Assembly (NCBI GenBank): GCA_030762895.1
Contig: CM061068.1
Coordinates: forward strand, 45,907,615 to 45,971,614
Reading direction: 5' to 3'
Origin: Sophora flavescens
Taxonomy: Eukaryota; Streptophyta; Magnoliopsida; Fabales; Fabaceae
Length of the DNA: 64,000 nucleotides
The notes below the pieces were generated by a model. That model saw only the letters and a program-made list of their open reading frames with translations, ran no database searches and was not told the DNA's origin. Shown here piece after piece: positions 21,500 through 32,017 of the stretch (position 1 is the first letter of the stretch; each line of letters starts with the position of its first letter). A program made the position numbers and the translations under genes.

Positions 21500-23129
21500 T
21501 AGAGGTGGGTATATGGACTCGGGTCCGTGAACTGTTCGTTTAACCCGCAGTACGCACGGACTTGGACATCATAAAATACGAGTCCATTTAAATGCGGTCT
21601 TTTTGGGTCCGGTCCATTTAACCCGCGGGCTAAACGGACTTAGTCCGCGGATTTACGGACCCGTCCGCGGACTGTAGCAGTTTTTATATGAAATAAAAAA
21701 AAACGTCTTGGACCTAAAAAACGCAACAGCCCAAGTGTGTCTGGAACAGCCCAAAATGGAATAGCCAAATGTGCCTGACCCTAACCCTAAAGTCCTCACT
21801 CCTCAGTCGCACTCCACCTTCCTCAACCTCACCCTGCTCAACCTCATTCCGGGCTCGCCATTGCAAAGGGTTTCCTGCGCTCAGGTCGCAATCGCAGACT
21901 CTCAAGTTGACGGCTTCCGCCTTGCTTGGGTCGACGGTTTCCTCCTTGCTCTGGTTGAGGGTTTCCACCTTGCTCAGGTCACCGGTTTCCGCCACTCAAG
22001 TCACAGGTCGCAGCCGCAGGTCGCAGGTTTCCGCCGGATTTGCTCAAGTAAGTTTTCTCCTCTTATCTAATGCCCATTGTCAGCCCATCTATATTAGTCC
22101 ATTTTTCCATGAAGTAGCATTACATGAAGTAACTGAGAGACTCTTTTGAAATTTGCCTTGTGGTGTGAGCTATTAATCATATCAAAATGTGTTATGTGCT
22201 AATCATTTTTTTTATCCTTTAAACTAATGCTATTTCAGTGTTCTTTGCTATTCCAGTCTTATGAACTGGAAGGTAAATATACAATGAATTTATGTATAGA
22301 AATAGAATGTCTTCCATTTAATTTTGTTTTGCTTTTTAAGCATAATCTTACTTATGAATTATGACTTGTGAATTGTAGGAAAAGAAGAAGATGAAGAGGA
22401 TTTGATTGACGCAAAGAAGGAGCTTGCTAAATCAAAGGGAAAGACTAAAGTTGTTATTGATGCTTGATGTCAACATGTAGATTTCATTTCAAACTTGTAA
22501 TATTGTTGTTTTTGTTCCTTATTTTGCATTTCAATTTCAATGGTATTTTACATCAAACTTGTGTTTTTGTTAAGCTTGCAGGAGCTTATTTATTTTGGGT
22601 TGATCTTGTGTTTTTGTGCATGGCTTTACTCTTGTTTTTATGTATCTGGTGTCTTGGTTCTACTCATGTACATATCTAAATTAATAGGTTGTTCCAGAGT
22701 TTACATTTTATGTTAGCTTGATGGCTAGTTCCAGAGTTTGTTTTGAGCAAATTGATTACATGGAGTTACCTTCTTCTTAGATTAAATTTTAGTATAAAAT
22801 AATTACTGTAAACACAAATTATAGTATTGCAAAGCTGTGTGGTTAGGTCTGTGTAAAAGTAATAGGTTGTATTTAGATATGTGCAACGTGGCTTTACTCA
22901 TGTTTTTATGTATCTAGGCAAAGCAAACATGGATATGAATTTGATGAATGACAGATTTTCTTTTTTTGCCTTATAAAAAAAAAAAACAAGTGTAGAGTCT
23001 GCGGACTACACTTGGACTATGTTTTTTAGAGTCTATTTTTCATGCGGACTATAAGGTCCGGTCCGTTTAAATGAAGACTTATGCAGACCAGACTTAAACG
23101 GACCTGACCGGCCCGTTTACCCACCTTTT
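21500..23129 (+). mobile_element. Non-autonomous hAT element related to the hAT at 34319
   Basis: The left end reads TAGAGGTGGGTA and the right end TTTACCCACCTTTT, an imperfect inverted pair. The flanks CTGGTAAG (21492-21499) and CTATTAAG (23130-23137) match at 6 of 8 positions, as expected for an old 8-bp hAT duplication. The segment 22270-22480 is clearly homologous, in reverse, to 34640-34860 of the transposase-encoding copy, including the last coding bases and an adjacent acidic/lysine-rich stretch. The transposase core is missing. It lies inside an LTR. Confidence 0.8.
21907..22050. repeat. 24-bp minisatellite (octapeptide repeat if translated)
   Basis: Four to five units of a GACGGTTTCCGCCTTGCTCNGGTC-like 24-mer lie head to tail. 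On the plus strand they read as VDGFRLAW, VDGFLLAL, VEGFHLAQ, VTGFRHSS. They are inside the hAT derivative, upstream of the part shared with the transposase gene. No function is known. Confidence 0.65.
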
Positions 23130-23398
23130 CTATTAAGCGTGTAGAGAACGTATAAAACTGCTTAATGGGGAGACAACCATTTAACTTACCAGCAGAGAGT
23201 AGGGACTTCTCAACGGGTTAACAATTGAATGACCCAACCCATCATAGGGTCACTCTCAGAAGATACACAATTACTAATATCATCATACTATTAAGGTGCT
23301 AATCAATAATTAACCATAATTGACATATTAACTCTAATTCCTAATAATTAATTAATGCTAATCCATAATATTGATTAATTAAAATAATTAATCCAACA

Positions 23399-24120
23399 GG
23401 ACTTGCACCCAAGAAGTAGGATATGTGGTGTATTTTGTTGAAACGCCGATAAGAGAAGCGAAGTATGCAACAAATTCAACCGAGGAAGAAAAGGAAGAAG
23501 ATTCAATGGAGGAGTTTAAAGTAACATCCGGAATTGTTTTTCTGGAATGTCTCCGGATTTTATTATCCGAATGTAAAATTCAGTCTCCGAATTTTAAATT
23601 ACGGAATTTTTCCAGAAATAAGTTTCTGGATAGTGTAATTTTTTGTTATCCCGGAGTAACATTTTGAATGTTCGGAATTTAATTTCCGAAAAATAATTTT
23701 CGGAAAATACCAACATGAATACAGTAACGAGACAAAAATGACATTTTTAAAAAAGAAATATAAAAAAAATATATGCAAGATATAAAAAGCATTATACAAG
23801 GTATTAATAGCAAGGCCCTTCTCCATAACGGCCATTGTCGTAAGGTTGATTGGTATCTTATCCCACGTCTCCGTCATAATTAATTACTATAAATTTTGAC
23901 ATGCTTCATGAATAATTTCACCATTAATTTTGAGCATGTTTACTTTTAATTAAATAAACCAACTTAAACCAATGATAGAAATCATTATACAAAGAGCATA
24001 TATTTGATATTAGATTAGGAGCATGGTAGAATTTTTTTCATGCCAATGTTTTTTATAAAACACAAGAAAGAAGGATAAATATAAAGATAAAGTGAAAATG
24101 TGTCTTTATTCGTAGAATCA
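23399..24120. other. Spacer upstream of the HVA22-like gene
   Basis: At 23527-23710 there is a cluster of TCCGGA, TTCGGAA and TTTCCGAAA-type inverted motifs, suggestive of subterminal repeats of a small unidentified element. A short open stretch at 23425-23667 (80 codons) shows no domain. Nothing else is recognisable. Confidence 0.4.
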
Positions 24121-24137
24121 TGAGACAGAGTCAAGCG

Positions 24138-24143
24138 ACCGAC
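24138..24143 (+). promoter_or_regulatory. DRE/CRT-like core ACCGAC
   Basis: ACCGAC is the core bound by DREB/CBF factors. It lies about 410 bp upstream of the start codon of the HVA22-like gene and 22 bp before an ABRE-like motif, a pairing seen in stress-induced plant promoters. The assignment rests on motif and context only. Confidence 0.45.
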
Positions 24144-24165
24144 TAGCTGGCGTTGAGAAGCGTGC

Positions 24166-24174
24166 ACACGTGGC
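24166..24174 (+). promoter_or_regulatory. ABRE-like motif ACACGTGGC
   Basis: ACACGTGGC contains the ACGTGGC core recognised by ABF/AREB bZIP factors in abscisic-acid-responsive promoters. HVA22 was first described as an ABA-induced gene in barley, so the motif suits the gene about 380 bp downstream. Confidence 0.55.
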
Positions 24175-24323
24175 TTCTACTTTGGGCAAAGAACCTATGT
24201 AATTAAACAAAAACAAAATGAATATATAAAAAAATTATAATTAATGAGATGATCCCTGACTTAAGGACGGTGCTAAATTTTTAATTAAGCGTGACATGTA
24301 GAATCCGATACCATAGTCCCTCG

Positions 24324-24331
24324 TCACGTGG
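24324..24331 (+). promoter_or_regulatory. Second ABRE/G-box-like motif TCACGTGG
   Basis: TCACGTGG holds the CACGTG G-box core and lies about 225 bp upstream of the start codon and 40 bp upstream of the TATA box. Two such motifs, or one with a coupling element, are normally needed for ABA response. Confidence 0.55.
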
Positions 24332-24370
24332 TCATGCTCCCATCTCATACAATACATAATCAGAACCAAA

Positions 24371-24378
24371 TATATAAG
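24371..24378 (+). promoter_or_regulatory. TATA box of the HVA22-like gene
   Basis: TATATAAG is positioned to give a transcription start near 24405 and a 5' UTR of about 150 bases before ATG 24555. It is the best TATA candidate between the ABRE motifs and the start codon. Confidence 0.55.
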
Positions 24379-24554
24379 AAGTAACTCCCTCTTCCTTTGA
24401 TGTTCCAACATAGTTTGCTTTCGTAACTATCGAACGTTTTCCCACTTCACGCTTTTTTCTTTGAATCTTTTAATTTCAATTCCTATTCACCACGGTTTAA
24501 TTTCTTTCATATCACTGAAATCATCGAAATCAAGACAAAGACTAAAACATACAT

Positions 24555-25388
24555 ATGGGCAAGTTGTGGACCTTGATCTCCCAACTTCATTCCGTTGCTG
24601 GGTATGCATTCTGCTATACATGCAACCACTGCTATATATCTTGAATTACTAATTCATATGTTTCATATTTCGTTTTTTTCAGGCCGGTGGTGATGTTATT
24701 GTACCCTTTGTGAGTATCGGGAATAATTAATATCATAGAATATATTGTAGCATTAGTTTATCAACTCTAATGAATTTTCCTTTTATGTTTTCATAGGTAT
24801 GCATCGGTGATAGCGATAGAGAGCACATCCAAATTGGATGATGAGCAATGGCTTGCATATTGGATCATTTATTCCTTTCTTACCCTTACGGAAATGGTTC
24901 TCCAACCCCTTTTAGAGTGGTGAGTTTGAGATGTCTTTTTAACAATAACGATAGATAAAACTTCTGTTAGCTAATTTTTGTCTGAGAAATAAATTTGCAG
25001 GATACCAATTTGGTACGATGTGAAACTATTGGTAGTGGGATGGTTGGTTTTGCCGCAGTTCAAAGGCGCTGCTTTCTTGTATGAAAGGTTCGTGAGACAG
25101 CACATTCGAAAATACGTAACCAAAACGGCTCCCATCAGTGGCAGGGCCAGGAACTAGTTCGTGGATTTCATCACACACAAGAAAGTGAGTTAATCAACTT
25201 ATTCATATAATTTTTGATCAAATTCAAATGCATTATTGGTTTGTGACTGTTATTTATGGTGGGGGGAACAGGGGGATCGTGGTGCTGAGAAAATGCTGAG
25301 TGAAATGAAGACGCGCGCGTTGATCTTTGGTTCTGGGATCAGTTCTACTTTTTATTTGGTTAATTTGGTTTATTGTATTCTTTTATAA
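24555..25388 (+). CDS. HVA22: HVA22-like (TB2/DP1 family) membrane protein gene, five exons, with an early TAG
   Basis: Exons joined by GT-AG introns: 24555-24601, 24683-24709, 24797-24919, 25001-25184, 25272-25388. Phases agree across all joints. The product begins MGKLWTLISQLHSVAG and continues with hydrophobic PVVMLLYPLYASVIAIES, then DDEQWLAYWIIYSFLTL, and LLEWIPIWYDVKLL and LPQFKGAAFLYERFVR, the conserved core of HVA22/REEP-type reticulon-like proteins that shape the endoplasmic reticulum and act in stress and vesicle traffic. TAG at 25155-25157 would end it at 117 residues, a length close to short HVA22 paralogues, so it may work. Downstream of it the frame stays open (FVDFITHKK, exon 5 to TAA 25386), suggesting a longer ancestor. 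The family call is firm; the orthologue is not. Confidence 0.88.
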
Positions 25389-27031
25389 TGTATGGCTTTT
25401 GTCACAATTTCACATCCTGGTCTTGTTGGTTCATCATGGCATGTATGCATTGTGATGCTTTCACTATTATGAAGTAATAAACGTTCAAAGACGCCAACTC
25501 CGTTCTCATGATGGTTCGGTGGTTCCTGTCTTCCACCAGCATAAAAACTTTTTTTCTTTTAACGCAAAAATTCTACTCATTCTATTCACTTTCTTTCTTT
25601 TTGTTAATTTTCAACTGGCCTTGGAAAAGTTGGATAGGTCGCAAAACTCGACCTTCTAGCACACTAAATTAACAATTTTTTGAAACCACCCAAGATTATC
25701 CGGATTAACGAATTATATAATTTATATTGTTTGCATACATTGAATGAAATGCTTTTCATACGAATCTAATCTAAGATATAAGTTCACACTTTTGGGTCAA
25801 ACGTTTAGCTTTGCGATTGATTACTCATTTTGGTTTGATAAGCAACATCTTGTGTCCCGCTAGTCAAACTTGTCGCCACCTGGAGCTCAAAATTCTATGG
25901 AAACTTGAGAGAAATATTTTGTGAGCAAAGTTTGGAGTTTGGACCAACATATCAAGATATGATATGTATTTTTGTTAAACAAAATTCAAATTTCTCTTTC
26001 TGCGCTATTCATTCAAATACAAAACAATGCTCTCTCTTACGATATTAGGCATAGATGTCTGTCACGATATTAGAGCTCTTTACTCAAAACCCCTCATTTT
26101 TTAAGTTTCATCCCATGGCTTTTTTAAGGTGATTTGTAATTATTTATTATATTTTGACTGGTTTTGTAATTAATTAATAGAGTTGGTAGTTTAGTATTTC
26201 TTTTGTTTGTTGGGCCTTGGCCCTTTTGTTCACTGGATCGAATAAAAAACGCAAGTGTTGTCTACTCCGCTTGGAACAAATTATTTATATATTTAATAAA
26301 AAGAAAGATTAGCAACGCACTCTCTTTATAACACGCACATCCTCTTATTGGTTTAAATTCATATGGCTTATATAAAATTCAATTGAGATCCACATGAATT
26401 AATTAGCCCATTTTTAAAATAATGAGACACACATGAATTTCAACCAATAAAAAAAGTATGTTAGAAAGTGTATTGCTAGCACTCATCATTTTATATATTC
26501 AAATCTAATGTACTATTATATAAGTTTGAAATATCAATTGTGTTAGTCCAAAGTGGAAGGGGCTTGGATTCTTTAAGTTTGTGGTTTTGGATTTGATATG
26601 TGGATTGATATGTGTGAAAAAAAAATACCATTGAGATAATTAGTCTCGTTCAGGTGTCTGATCGTATTTCGGGAAATTAATCTCCCACTTATCGAATGGG
26701 AAAATACTTCAAGAAAACAAAACAATATATACGTTTAAATAATTATTGTGAAATTAAATATGATAAAGAATTTTTTACATTAACAATTAATATATCAAAC
26801 TTAATTGTTTTTTATTTATTTCTATGGTGGAAAATGGGAATCTTCGTATGCTCCTTTTAAGAAAAATAATTGCTTTTTAATTTGAAATTATTTTCTGTCA
26901 TAATCTTCATGAAAAACTACACTAATATTTTATAGTGGTAATTATAAAGTTGAATTCTCTTCAAAAAATAAAAAATAAAGTTGAACTCACTATTTTATGT
27001 AATTAAAAAACCTTTTCAATTTCTTTAAAAT
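25389..27031. other. Intergenic AT-rich spacer
   Basis: This is probably 3' UTR of the HVA22-like gene followed by AT-rich sequence. I see no ORF with a recognisable domain, no RNA gene and no clear element ends. It ends at the AAAAT target site of copia element H. Confidence 0.5.
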
Positions 27032-27503
27032 TGTTAATATGTTAGCATTGTGGATCATCAATGAGCTAAAGCTAACTGATTGGAGATCAAGCATTGGCTG
27101 TTTTAGTGTTGAATAACAGAAAGTGATATCAGTTAGGGAGTTAGTTAGTTTCGGTTGTAACTGTTTAGACTCCTTCTTGTGCACATTATGATATAGAAGT
27201 CTATCTGTTTGTATATTCAGCAACAGTATAAATAGCCATTGATGTAGGTGTGAATGGCAGAGTGATTACAACTCAGTTTCTGTAAAGTCCTGCAATTTTT
27301 CAGTTTGCTCAATAAGATTGACTCAGTGTGGATGTAGGGGCTTTGATCTCAGCCCTGAACCACGATAAACATGTGCCTTTATTTGTTCTTCTTCTTTCTC
27401 TGTTTAACATCTTTTCTGTATTGTTTTCAACACAGCTGTGTGTGTGTGTGTGTTTCCTTTCTGCCATCAGTCCAAAGACTGACTCCAAGCAGAGTTCTCA
27501 ACA
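27032..27503 (+). repeat. 5' LTR of element H
   Basis: It starts TGTTAATATG and ends CTCAACA. It contains a TATAAATAG promoter box (about 27225) and a (GT)n run near 27440. Four or five of its few differences from the 3' LTR are at CAG, CTG or CAT sites. Confidence 0.93.
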
Positions 27504-27504
27504 A

Positions 27505-27518
27505 TTGGTATCAGCAGC
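27505..27518 (+). other. Primer binding site of element H
   Basis: TTGGTATCAGCAGC follows the LTR by one base and resembles the tRNA-Met initiator complement TGGTATCAGAGC, with an altered end. Confidence 0.8.
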
Positions 27519-27542
27519 TATTCGACTGGGGATTATTTCGCA

Positions 27543-28270
27543 ATGAGCACCACAAAGTTTGATGTTGAAAAGTTCAATGGTGACAATGATTTCAGCCTAT
27601 GGAGGATCAAGATGAAGGCCCTTCTTGTCCACCAAGGACTCGAAGATGCCTTGGCAGGAGAGTCTAAACTTCCTGTGACCTTGACAGAAAGAGAAAAGAA
27701 AGAACTAGTCAAGAAAGCTCATAGCACCATAATTCTTTCCCTTGGTGATGAGGTTTTAAGGGAAGTCGTGGATGAGACCACTGCAGCAGGTGTTTGGCTT
27801 AAGCTTGAAAGCCTGTACATGACCAAATCACTAACCAACAAGTTGTATATGAAGAAGAGGCTGCATCAGCTGAAGATGGAGGAGGGCTCATCAATCAAAG
27901 AACATGTTTCTCTATTCACCAAGGCAATTCTTGATTTGAGAAACCTTGATGTGAGGATCGATGAAGAGGATCAAGCAGTGATGCTGTTATGCTCTCTGCC
28001 TCCATCCTTCGAGAATCTGGTAGACACCATGTTATTTGGGAAAGAAACACTCACCCTTGAAGAGGTTAAGGCTACCCTTAATTCCGAGAACTGAAAAAGA
28101 GAATCACCGATATAAAGGAAGAAGGAAGGGATCTTGAGGGGCTGCTAATCGGAGGAAGAAATCGACAAGAAAGAATCAAGGGGCAAGAATCATAAAAGAT
28201 CAAAGTCCAAATACAAGAAAAACTGCTACTATTGTCATAAGGATGGGCATTATAGAAGGGGAGTGCCCCG
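27543..28270 (+). pseudogene. Gag of element H
   Basis: ATG at 27543 opens 183 codons: FDVEKFNGDNDFSLWRIKMK, then the UBN2-type gag region (WLKLESLYMTKSLTNKLYMK, LKMEEGSSIKEHVSLF) up to TGA at 28092. After that, indels break the frame through the basic region. The zinc knuckle CYYCHKDGHY (about 28218-28250) survives in another frame, where an extra G destroys the last CCHC cysteine. The particle protein is thus nearly complete except for its nucleic-acid-binding end. Confidence 0.88.
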
Positions 28271-28339
28271 AGAGGAAAAGGAAGAATCGGAAAAACCAAG
28301 AATCCAATGATGTAGCAAAGAGTTCTTTGATGGGTATGA

Positions 28340-29600
28340 GAGTGCTGATGTTCTTGCAGTATCAACTGATCTCTGTACTGATGAGTGGATTCTTGATTCA
28401 GGTTGCTCTTTTCATATGACTCCTAATCAAGAATGTTTCCAGTCATACAAAGAAGTTGATGGAGGAAAGGTCTTGATGGGAAATAACCAGGCATGCAAGG
28501 TAGTTGGTATAGGAACTGTAAAAGTGCAATTAGCTGATGGTTCTATAAAACTGCTCACAGAAGTGAGGCATGTTCCAGACCTGAAAAGAAATCTTCTCTC
28601 ACTAGGAATGCTAGATCAAGCAGGCTACACATTCAAAGGAGAAGGTGGAGTCTTGAAGGTTACAAAAGGGAACCTGTTGATCCTTAAAGGCACCAGAAAG
28701 CATGGCCTCTATAGACTTCAAGGTATCACTATCCTAAACTCATCTAGCCTAGTTTCTGTATCTGCTAATATCTCCACAAGGTTATGGCATTATAGGCTGG
28801 GACATGTGAGTGAAAGAGGATTGCAAGAATTGCACAGACAGGGTTTAATTGGGAAGGGAAACTTGGAAAAACTAGACTTTTGTGAACATTGCATATATGG
28901 AAAACAAAAACGTGTAAGATTTCTTAATTCAACTCACACTACGAGACAACATTGTAGACTATGTGCATTCTGACATATGGGGGCCTGCTAGAGTTTCTTC
29001 ACTAGGGGGAGCCAGATACTTTGTCACTTTCATAGATGACAAATCAAGAAAAGTATGGGTTTATCTGCTTAAACACAAGAACCAAGCCTTTAAACACTTT
29101 AAACAATGGAAGTCCTTAGTTGAAAATCAAACTGGAAGGCATATAAAAGTGTTAAGAACAGATAATGGTTTGGAATACCTCAGTGAAGAATTCTCTCGAT
29201 TTCTGTAAAAACAATGGCATTCGAGAGACATAAAACAATGAAGATTAACACCTCAACAAAATGGCCTTGCTGAAAGAATGAACAGGACCATTTTGGAGAG
29301 GGTTAGATGTATGTTGTCCAATGCAAAGTTGCCTAAAACTTTCGGGGAAGCGATCGACCTTGCATGCTATCTCGATAAATAGGTGTCCATCACTGCTATA
29401 GGTTTTAAAACACCAAGAATTATGGACTGGTAAGGCACCAAATTATGATAACTTGAGAATCTTTGGCAGACTTGCATATGTTCATATAAATGAAGGAAAA
29501 TTAGAACCAAGATCCAAGAAGGGAATTTTCCTTGGATATCCCGAGGGAGTGAAAGGCTATAAGATATGGCTAAGCGAGCCCTCTTGGTCCTAAGTCCATA
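28340..29600 (+). pseudogene. Protease and integrase of element H
   Basis: The protease active site is WILDSGCSFHM, with DSG at 28395-28403. The GAG-pre-integrase/zinc-finger part follows in 28416-28973: HYRLGHVSERGLQEL, FCEHCIYGK. The core is split: 28963-29208 has HSDIWGPARV and VLRTDNGLEYLSEEF, the first two DDE aspartates, while the NGLAERMN glutamate lies at about 29263-29283 in another frame. About 29200-29620 is rich in indels and unexpected CG dinucleotides. The enzyme would not be made as read. Confidence 0.85.
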
Positions 29601-29615
29601 ATTAGTAGAGATGTT

Positions 29616-30943
29616 GTGTTTAAGGAAGAAGATATGTTAGATGATGAGGAGAAAGTGATGTCTCCTAAGCGGTGTTACGCTCCCGGATCGGGAGTGCATC
29701 TTGAGGTGGAGGACACTTTGAGAAAAATATTTTTGCGGGAAGAATCGAGCTTCAACCTGTTACGAAAAACCATTCCTCAAACTAATGATCCGGACACATC
29801 CTATAACTTGGTAAGAGACAGGACAAGAAGGCAAATAAAACCACCTCAAAGATATGGCTATGCGGACCTTATAGCCTATGCTTTGGATGTGGAACTCGAG
29901 TATAAAGACTCGATCCCACTAGCTACAAGGAAGCTACCTCAAGTGTTGACAAAGAACATTGGATTGCAGCCATGACTGAAGAAATTGAATCACTCATGAA
30001 AAACAAAACCTGGGAACTAGTAGATAAACCTGATAACCAAAGAATTGTGGGGTGCAAATGGATATTTAAAAGGAAATCAGAAATTCCTGGAGTGGAGAAG
30101 GGAAGATACAAAGCTAGACTTGTGGCAAAGGGCTTCACACAAAGGGAAGGAGTAGATTTTAATGAAATCTTTTCTCCAGTGGTGAAGCACACAAGTATTA
30201 GGATAATTTTGACTCTTGTTGCTGTACATGATCTTGAACTAGAACAAATGGATGTAAAAACTGCCTTCTTACATGGACAATTAGAAGAGAAAATCTACAT
30301 GAAACAACCTGAAGGTTTTGAGGTAAATGGCAAGGAACACCAAGTCTGTTTGTTAAAGAAGTCTCTTTATGGTCTCAAACAGTCTCCTAGACAGTGGTAC
30401 AAGAGGTTTGACACCTTTGTCATCTCAAATGGATACAACAGAAGTTTCTATGATAGCTGTGTTTACTTTAAGAAAACTAACTCAGACTGTTTCATTTATC
30501 TCTTACTTTATGTTGATGACATGCTAATTGCAAGTGCAGATAAGGATGCAATCAGCAAGTTAAAACAGTTGCTAAGTTCTGAATTTGAAATGAAAGATTT
30601 AGGTGCAGCAAGGAAAATCTTAGGCATGGAGATTTTCAGGAAAAGAAATGAATGTCTATTATTTTTATCCCAGTCCAGCTATGTGGAGAAGCTGCTCAAA
30701 AGGTTCAATATGTCCACTGCTAAACCAGTATCTACCCCTATTGCTGCTCATTTCAAACTCTCAGTTGATCATTCACCTAAATCAGAAGAAGAATTCAAAT
30801 ATATGGAAAACATTCCTTACTCAAATGCTACTGGAAGCTTGATGTATGCCATGGTCTGCACAAGGCCAGACCTGGCATACTCAGCAAGTATAGTCGGCGA
30901 GGTTTATGGCCAATCCTGGAAAACAACATTGGCTTGCTGTTAA
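29616..30943 (+). pseudogene. Reverse transcriptase of element H
   Basis: Linker 29616-29971 joins to the open frame 29972-30943: KNKTWELVDKPDNQRIVGCK, then KARLVAKGFTQREGVDFNEI, MDVKTAFLHGQLEEKIYMKQ and the catalytic YVDD at 30509-30520. These are the standard copia RT blocks in order, with intact key residues. The open frame is 323 codons. It goes out of register with RNase H near 30900. Confidence 0.9.
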
Positions 30944-31490
30944 GTGGATTTTTCGATATTTGAGAGGAACACATTCTGTTGGTCTGGTTTATGACAAAAG
31001 GAATGAAAATTCGGAAGGGATTTCAGGTTATGTTGATGCAGACTTTGCAGGAGACCTTGACAAAAGAAGGTCTTTGACTGGATTCTTGTTTACTCTATAT
31101 GGAAATGTGGTAAGCTGGAAGGCCAATTTGCAATCAATTGTAGCCTTGTCTACCACTGAATCGGAGTATATAGCCCTGACTGAATCTATCAAGGAAGCCT
31201 TATGGTTAAAAGGCATAATCAGTGAGCTAGAGGGATCAACTCTCCCTGTGACAGTTTGGTGTGATAGCCAAAGTGCTATTTGTCTTTCTAAAAACCAAGT
31301 GTTTCATGAAAGAACAAAACACATAGACATAAGGTTACATTTTATAAGAGATATAATTTCTCAACAGTTGATAGAAATAAGAAAGGTTGCTAGTAAAGAT
31401 AATCCAGCTGACATGCTTACCAAGGTAGTTTCAGGAACTAAATTTTTGCATTGTTTAAATCTGATTAATGTTCGAAACTGCAGGGTATGA
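30906..31490 (+). pseudogene. RNase H of element H
   Basis: The 194-codon frame has WIFRYLRGTHSVGLVYDKR, YVDADFAGDLDKRRSLTGF, STTESEYIALTESIKEALWL, WCDSQSAICLSKNQVFHERT and KHIDIRLHFIRD, all typical for copia RNase H, with the acidic catalytic residues present. It overlaps the end of RT by about 40 bases in a different frame, so pol is broken here. Confidence 0.88.
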
Positions 31491-31537
31491 GTCTCTTCTA
31501 GGGGTAATGAGTCAACTTAGCTAAAGATTGAAGATCC

Positions 31538-31548
31538 AAGGTGGAGAA
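31538..31548 (+). other. Polypurine tract of element H
   Basis: AAGGTGGAGAA ends directly at the TGTTAATATG start of the 3' LTR, the position where plus-strand DNA synthesis is primed. Confidence 0.75.
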
Positions 31549-32017
31549 TGTTAATATGTTAGCATTGTGGATCATCAATGAGCTAAAGCTAACTGATTGG
31601 AGATCAAGCATTGGCTGTTTTAGTGTTGAATAACAGAAAGTGATATCAGTTAGGGAGTTAGTTAGTTTCGGTTGTAACTGTTTAGACTCCTTCTTGTGCA
31701 CATTATGATATAGAAGTCTATCTGTTTGTATATTCAGCAACAGTATAAATAGCCATTGATGTAGGTGTGAATGGCGAGTGATTACAACTCGGTTTACGTA
31801 AAGTCCTGCAATTTTTCGGTTTGCTCAATAAGATTGACTCAGTGTGGATGTAGGGGCTTTGATCTCAGCCCTGAACCACGATAAACCTGTGCCTTTATTT
31901 GTTCTTCTTCTTTCTCTGTTTAACATCTTTTCTGTATTGTTTTCAACACAGCTGTGTGTGTGTGTGTTTCCTTTCTGCCATCAGTCCAAAGACTGACTCC
32001 AAGCAGAGTTCTCAACA
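31549..32017 (+). repeat. 3' LTR of element H
   Basis: It matches the 5' LTR, starting TGTTAATATG and ending CTCAACA, and is followed by AAAAT. Differences cluster at 31770-31825, where CAG or CTG in the 5' copy become CG-containing triplets. Confidence 0.93.

Larger units (their letters stand above)
18724..23398 (-). mobile_element. Old LTR element without recognisable coding (copia-type primer site), 5' part
   Basis: On the minus strand an LTR starts TGTTGGATTAATTATT at 23398 and ends CTTCA at 21315, followed by ATTGGTATCAGAGC, the initiator tRNA-Met primer site. The leader and interior run left to 18724, where CACTA 1 interrupts. The interior has no gag or pol that I recognise and is largely AT-rich repeats, so it may be a large retrotransposon derivative or a decayed copia element. 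The hAT at 21500-23129 sits within the LTR; without it the LTR is about 450 bp. Confidence 0.65.
27032..32017 (+). mobile_element. Complete Ty1/copia element H
   Basis: The two LTRs (27032-27503 and 31549-32017) are almost identical, and AAAAT occurs at 27027-27031 and 32018-32022 as a perfect 5-bp target duplication. The order gag, protease, integrase, RT, RNase H is that of copia. Gag and RT sequence resemble the Tnt1/Tork lineage, which I offer tentatively. Near-identical LTRs imply a young insertion, which sits oddly with the many frameshifts in 28090-28420 and 28920-29970. Confidence 0.95.

Noticed and set aside
23425..23667. 80-codon ORF upstream of HVA22
   Set aside because: It overlaps a cluster of inverted TTCCGGA motifs, has no domain, and shows no sign of coding constraint.
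24461..24652. 63-codon plus-strand ORF before and over exon 1 of HVA22
   Set aside because: It is a different frame from exon 1 and runs through the first splice site.
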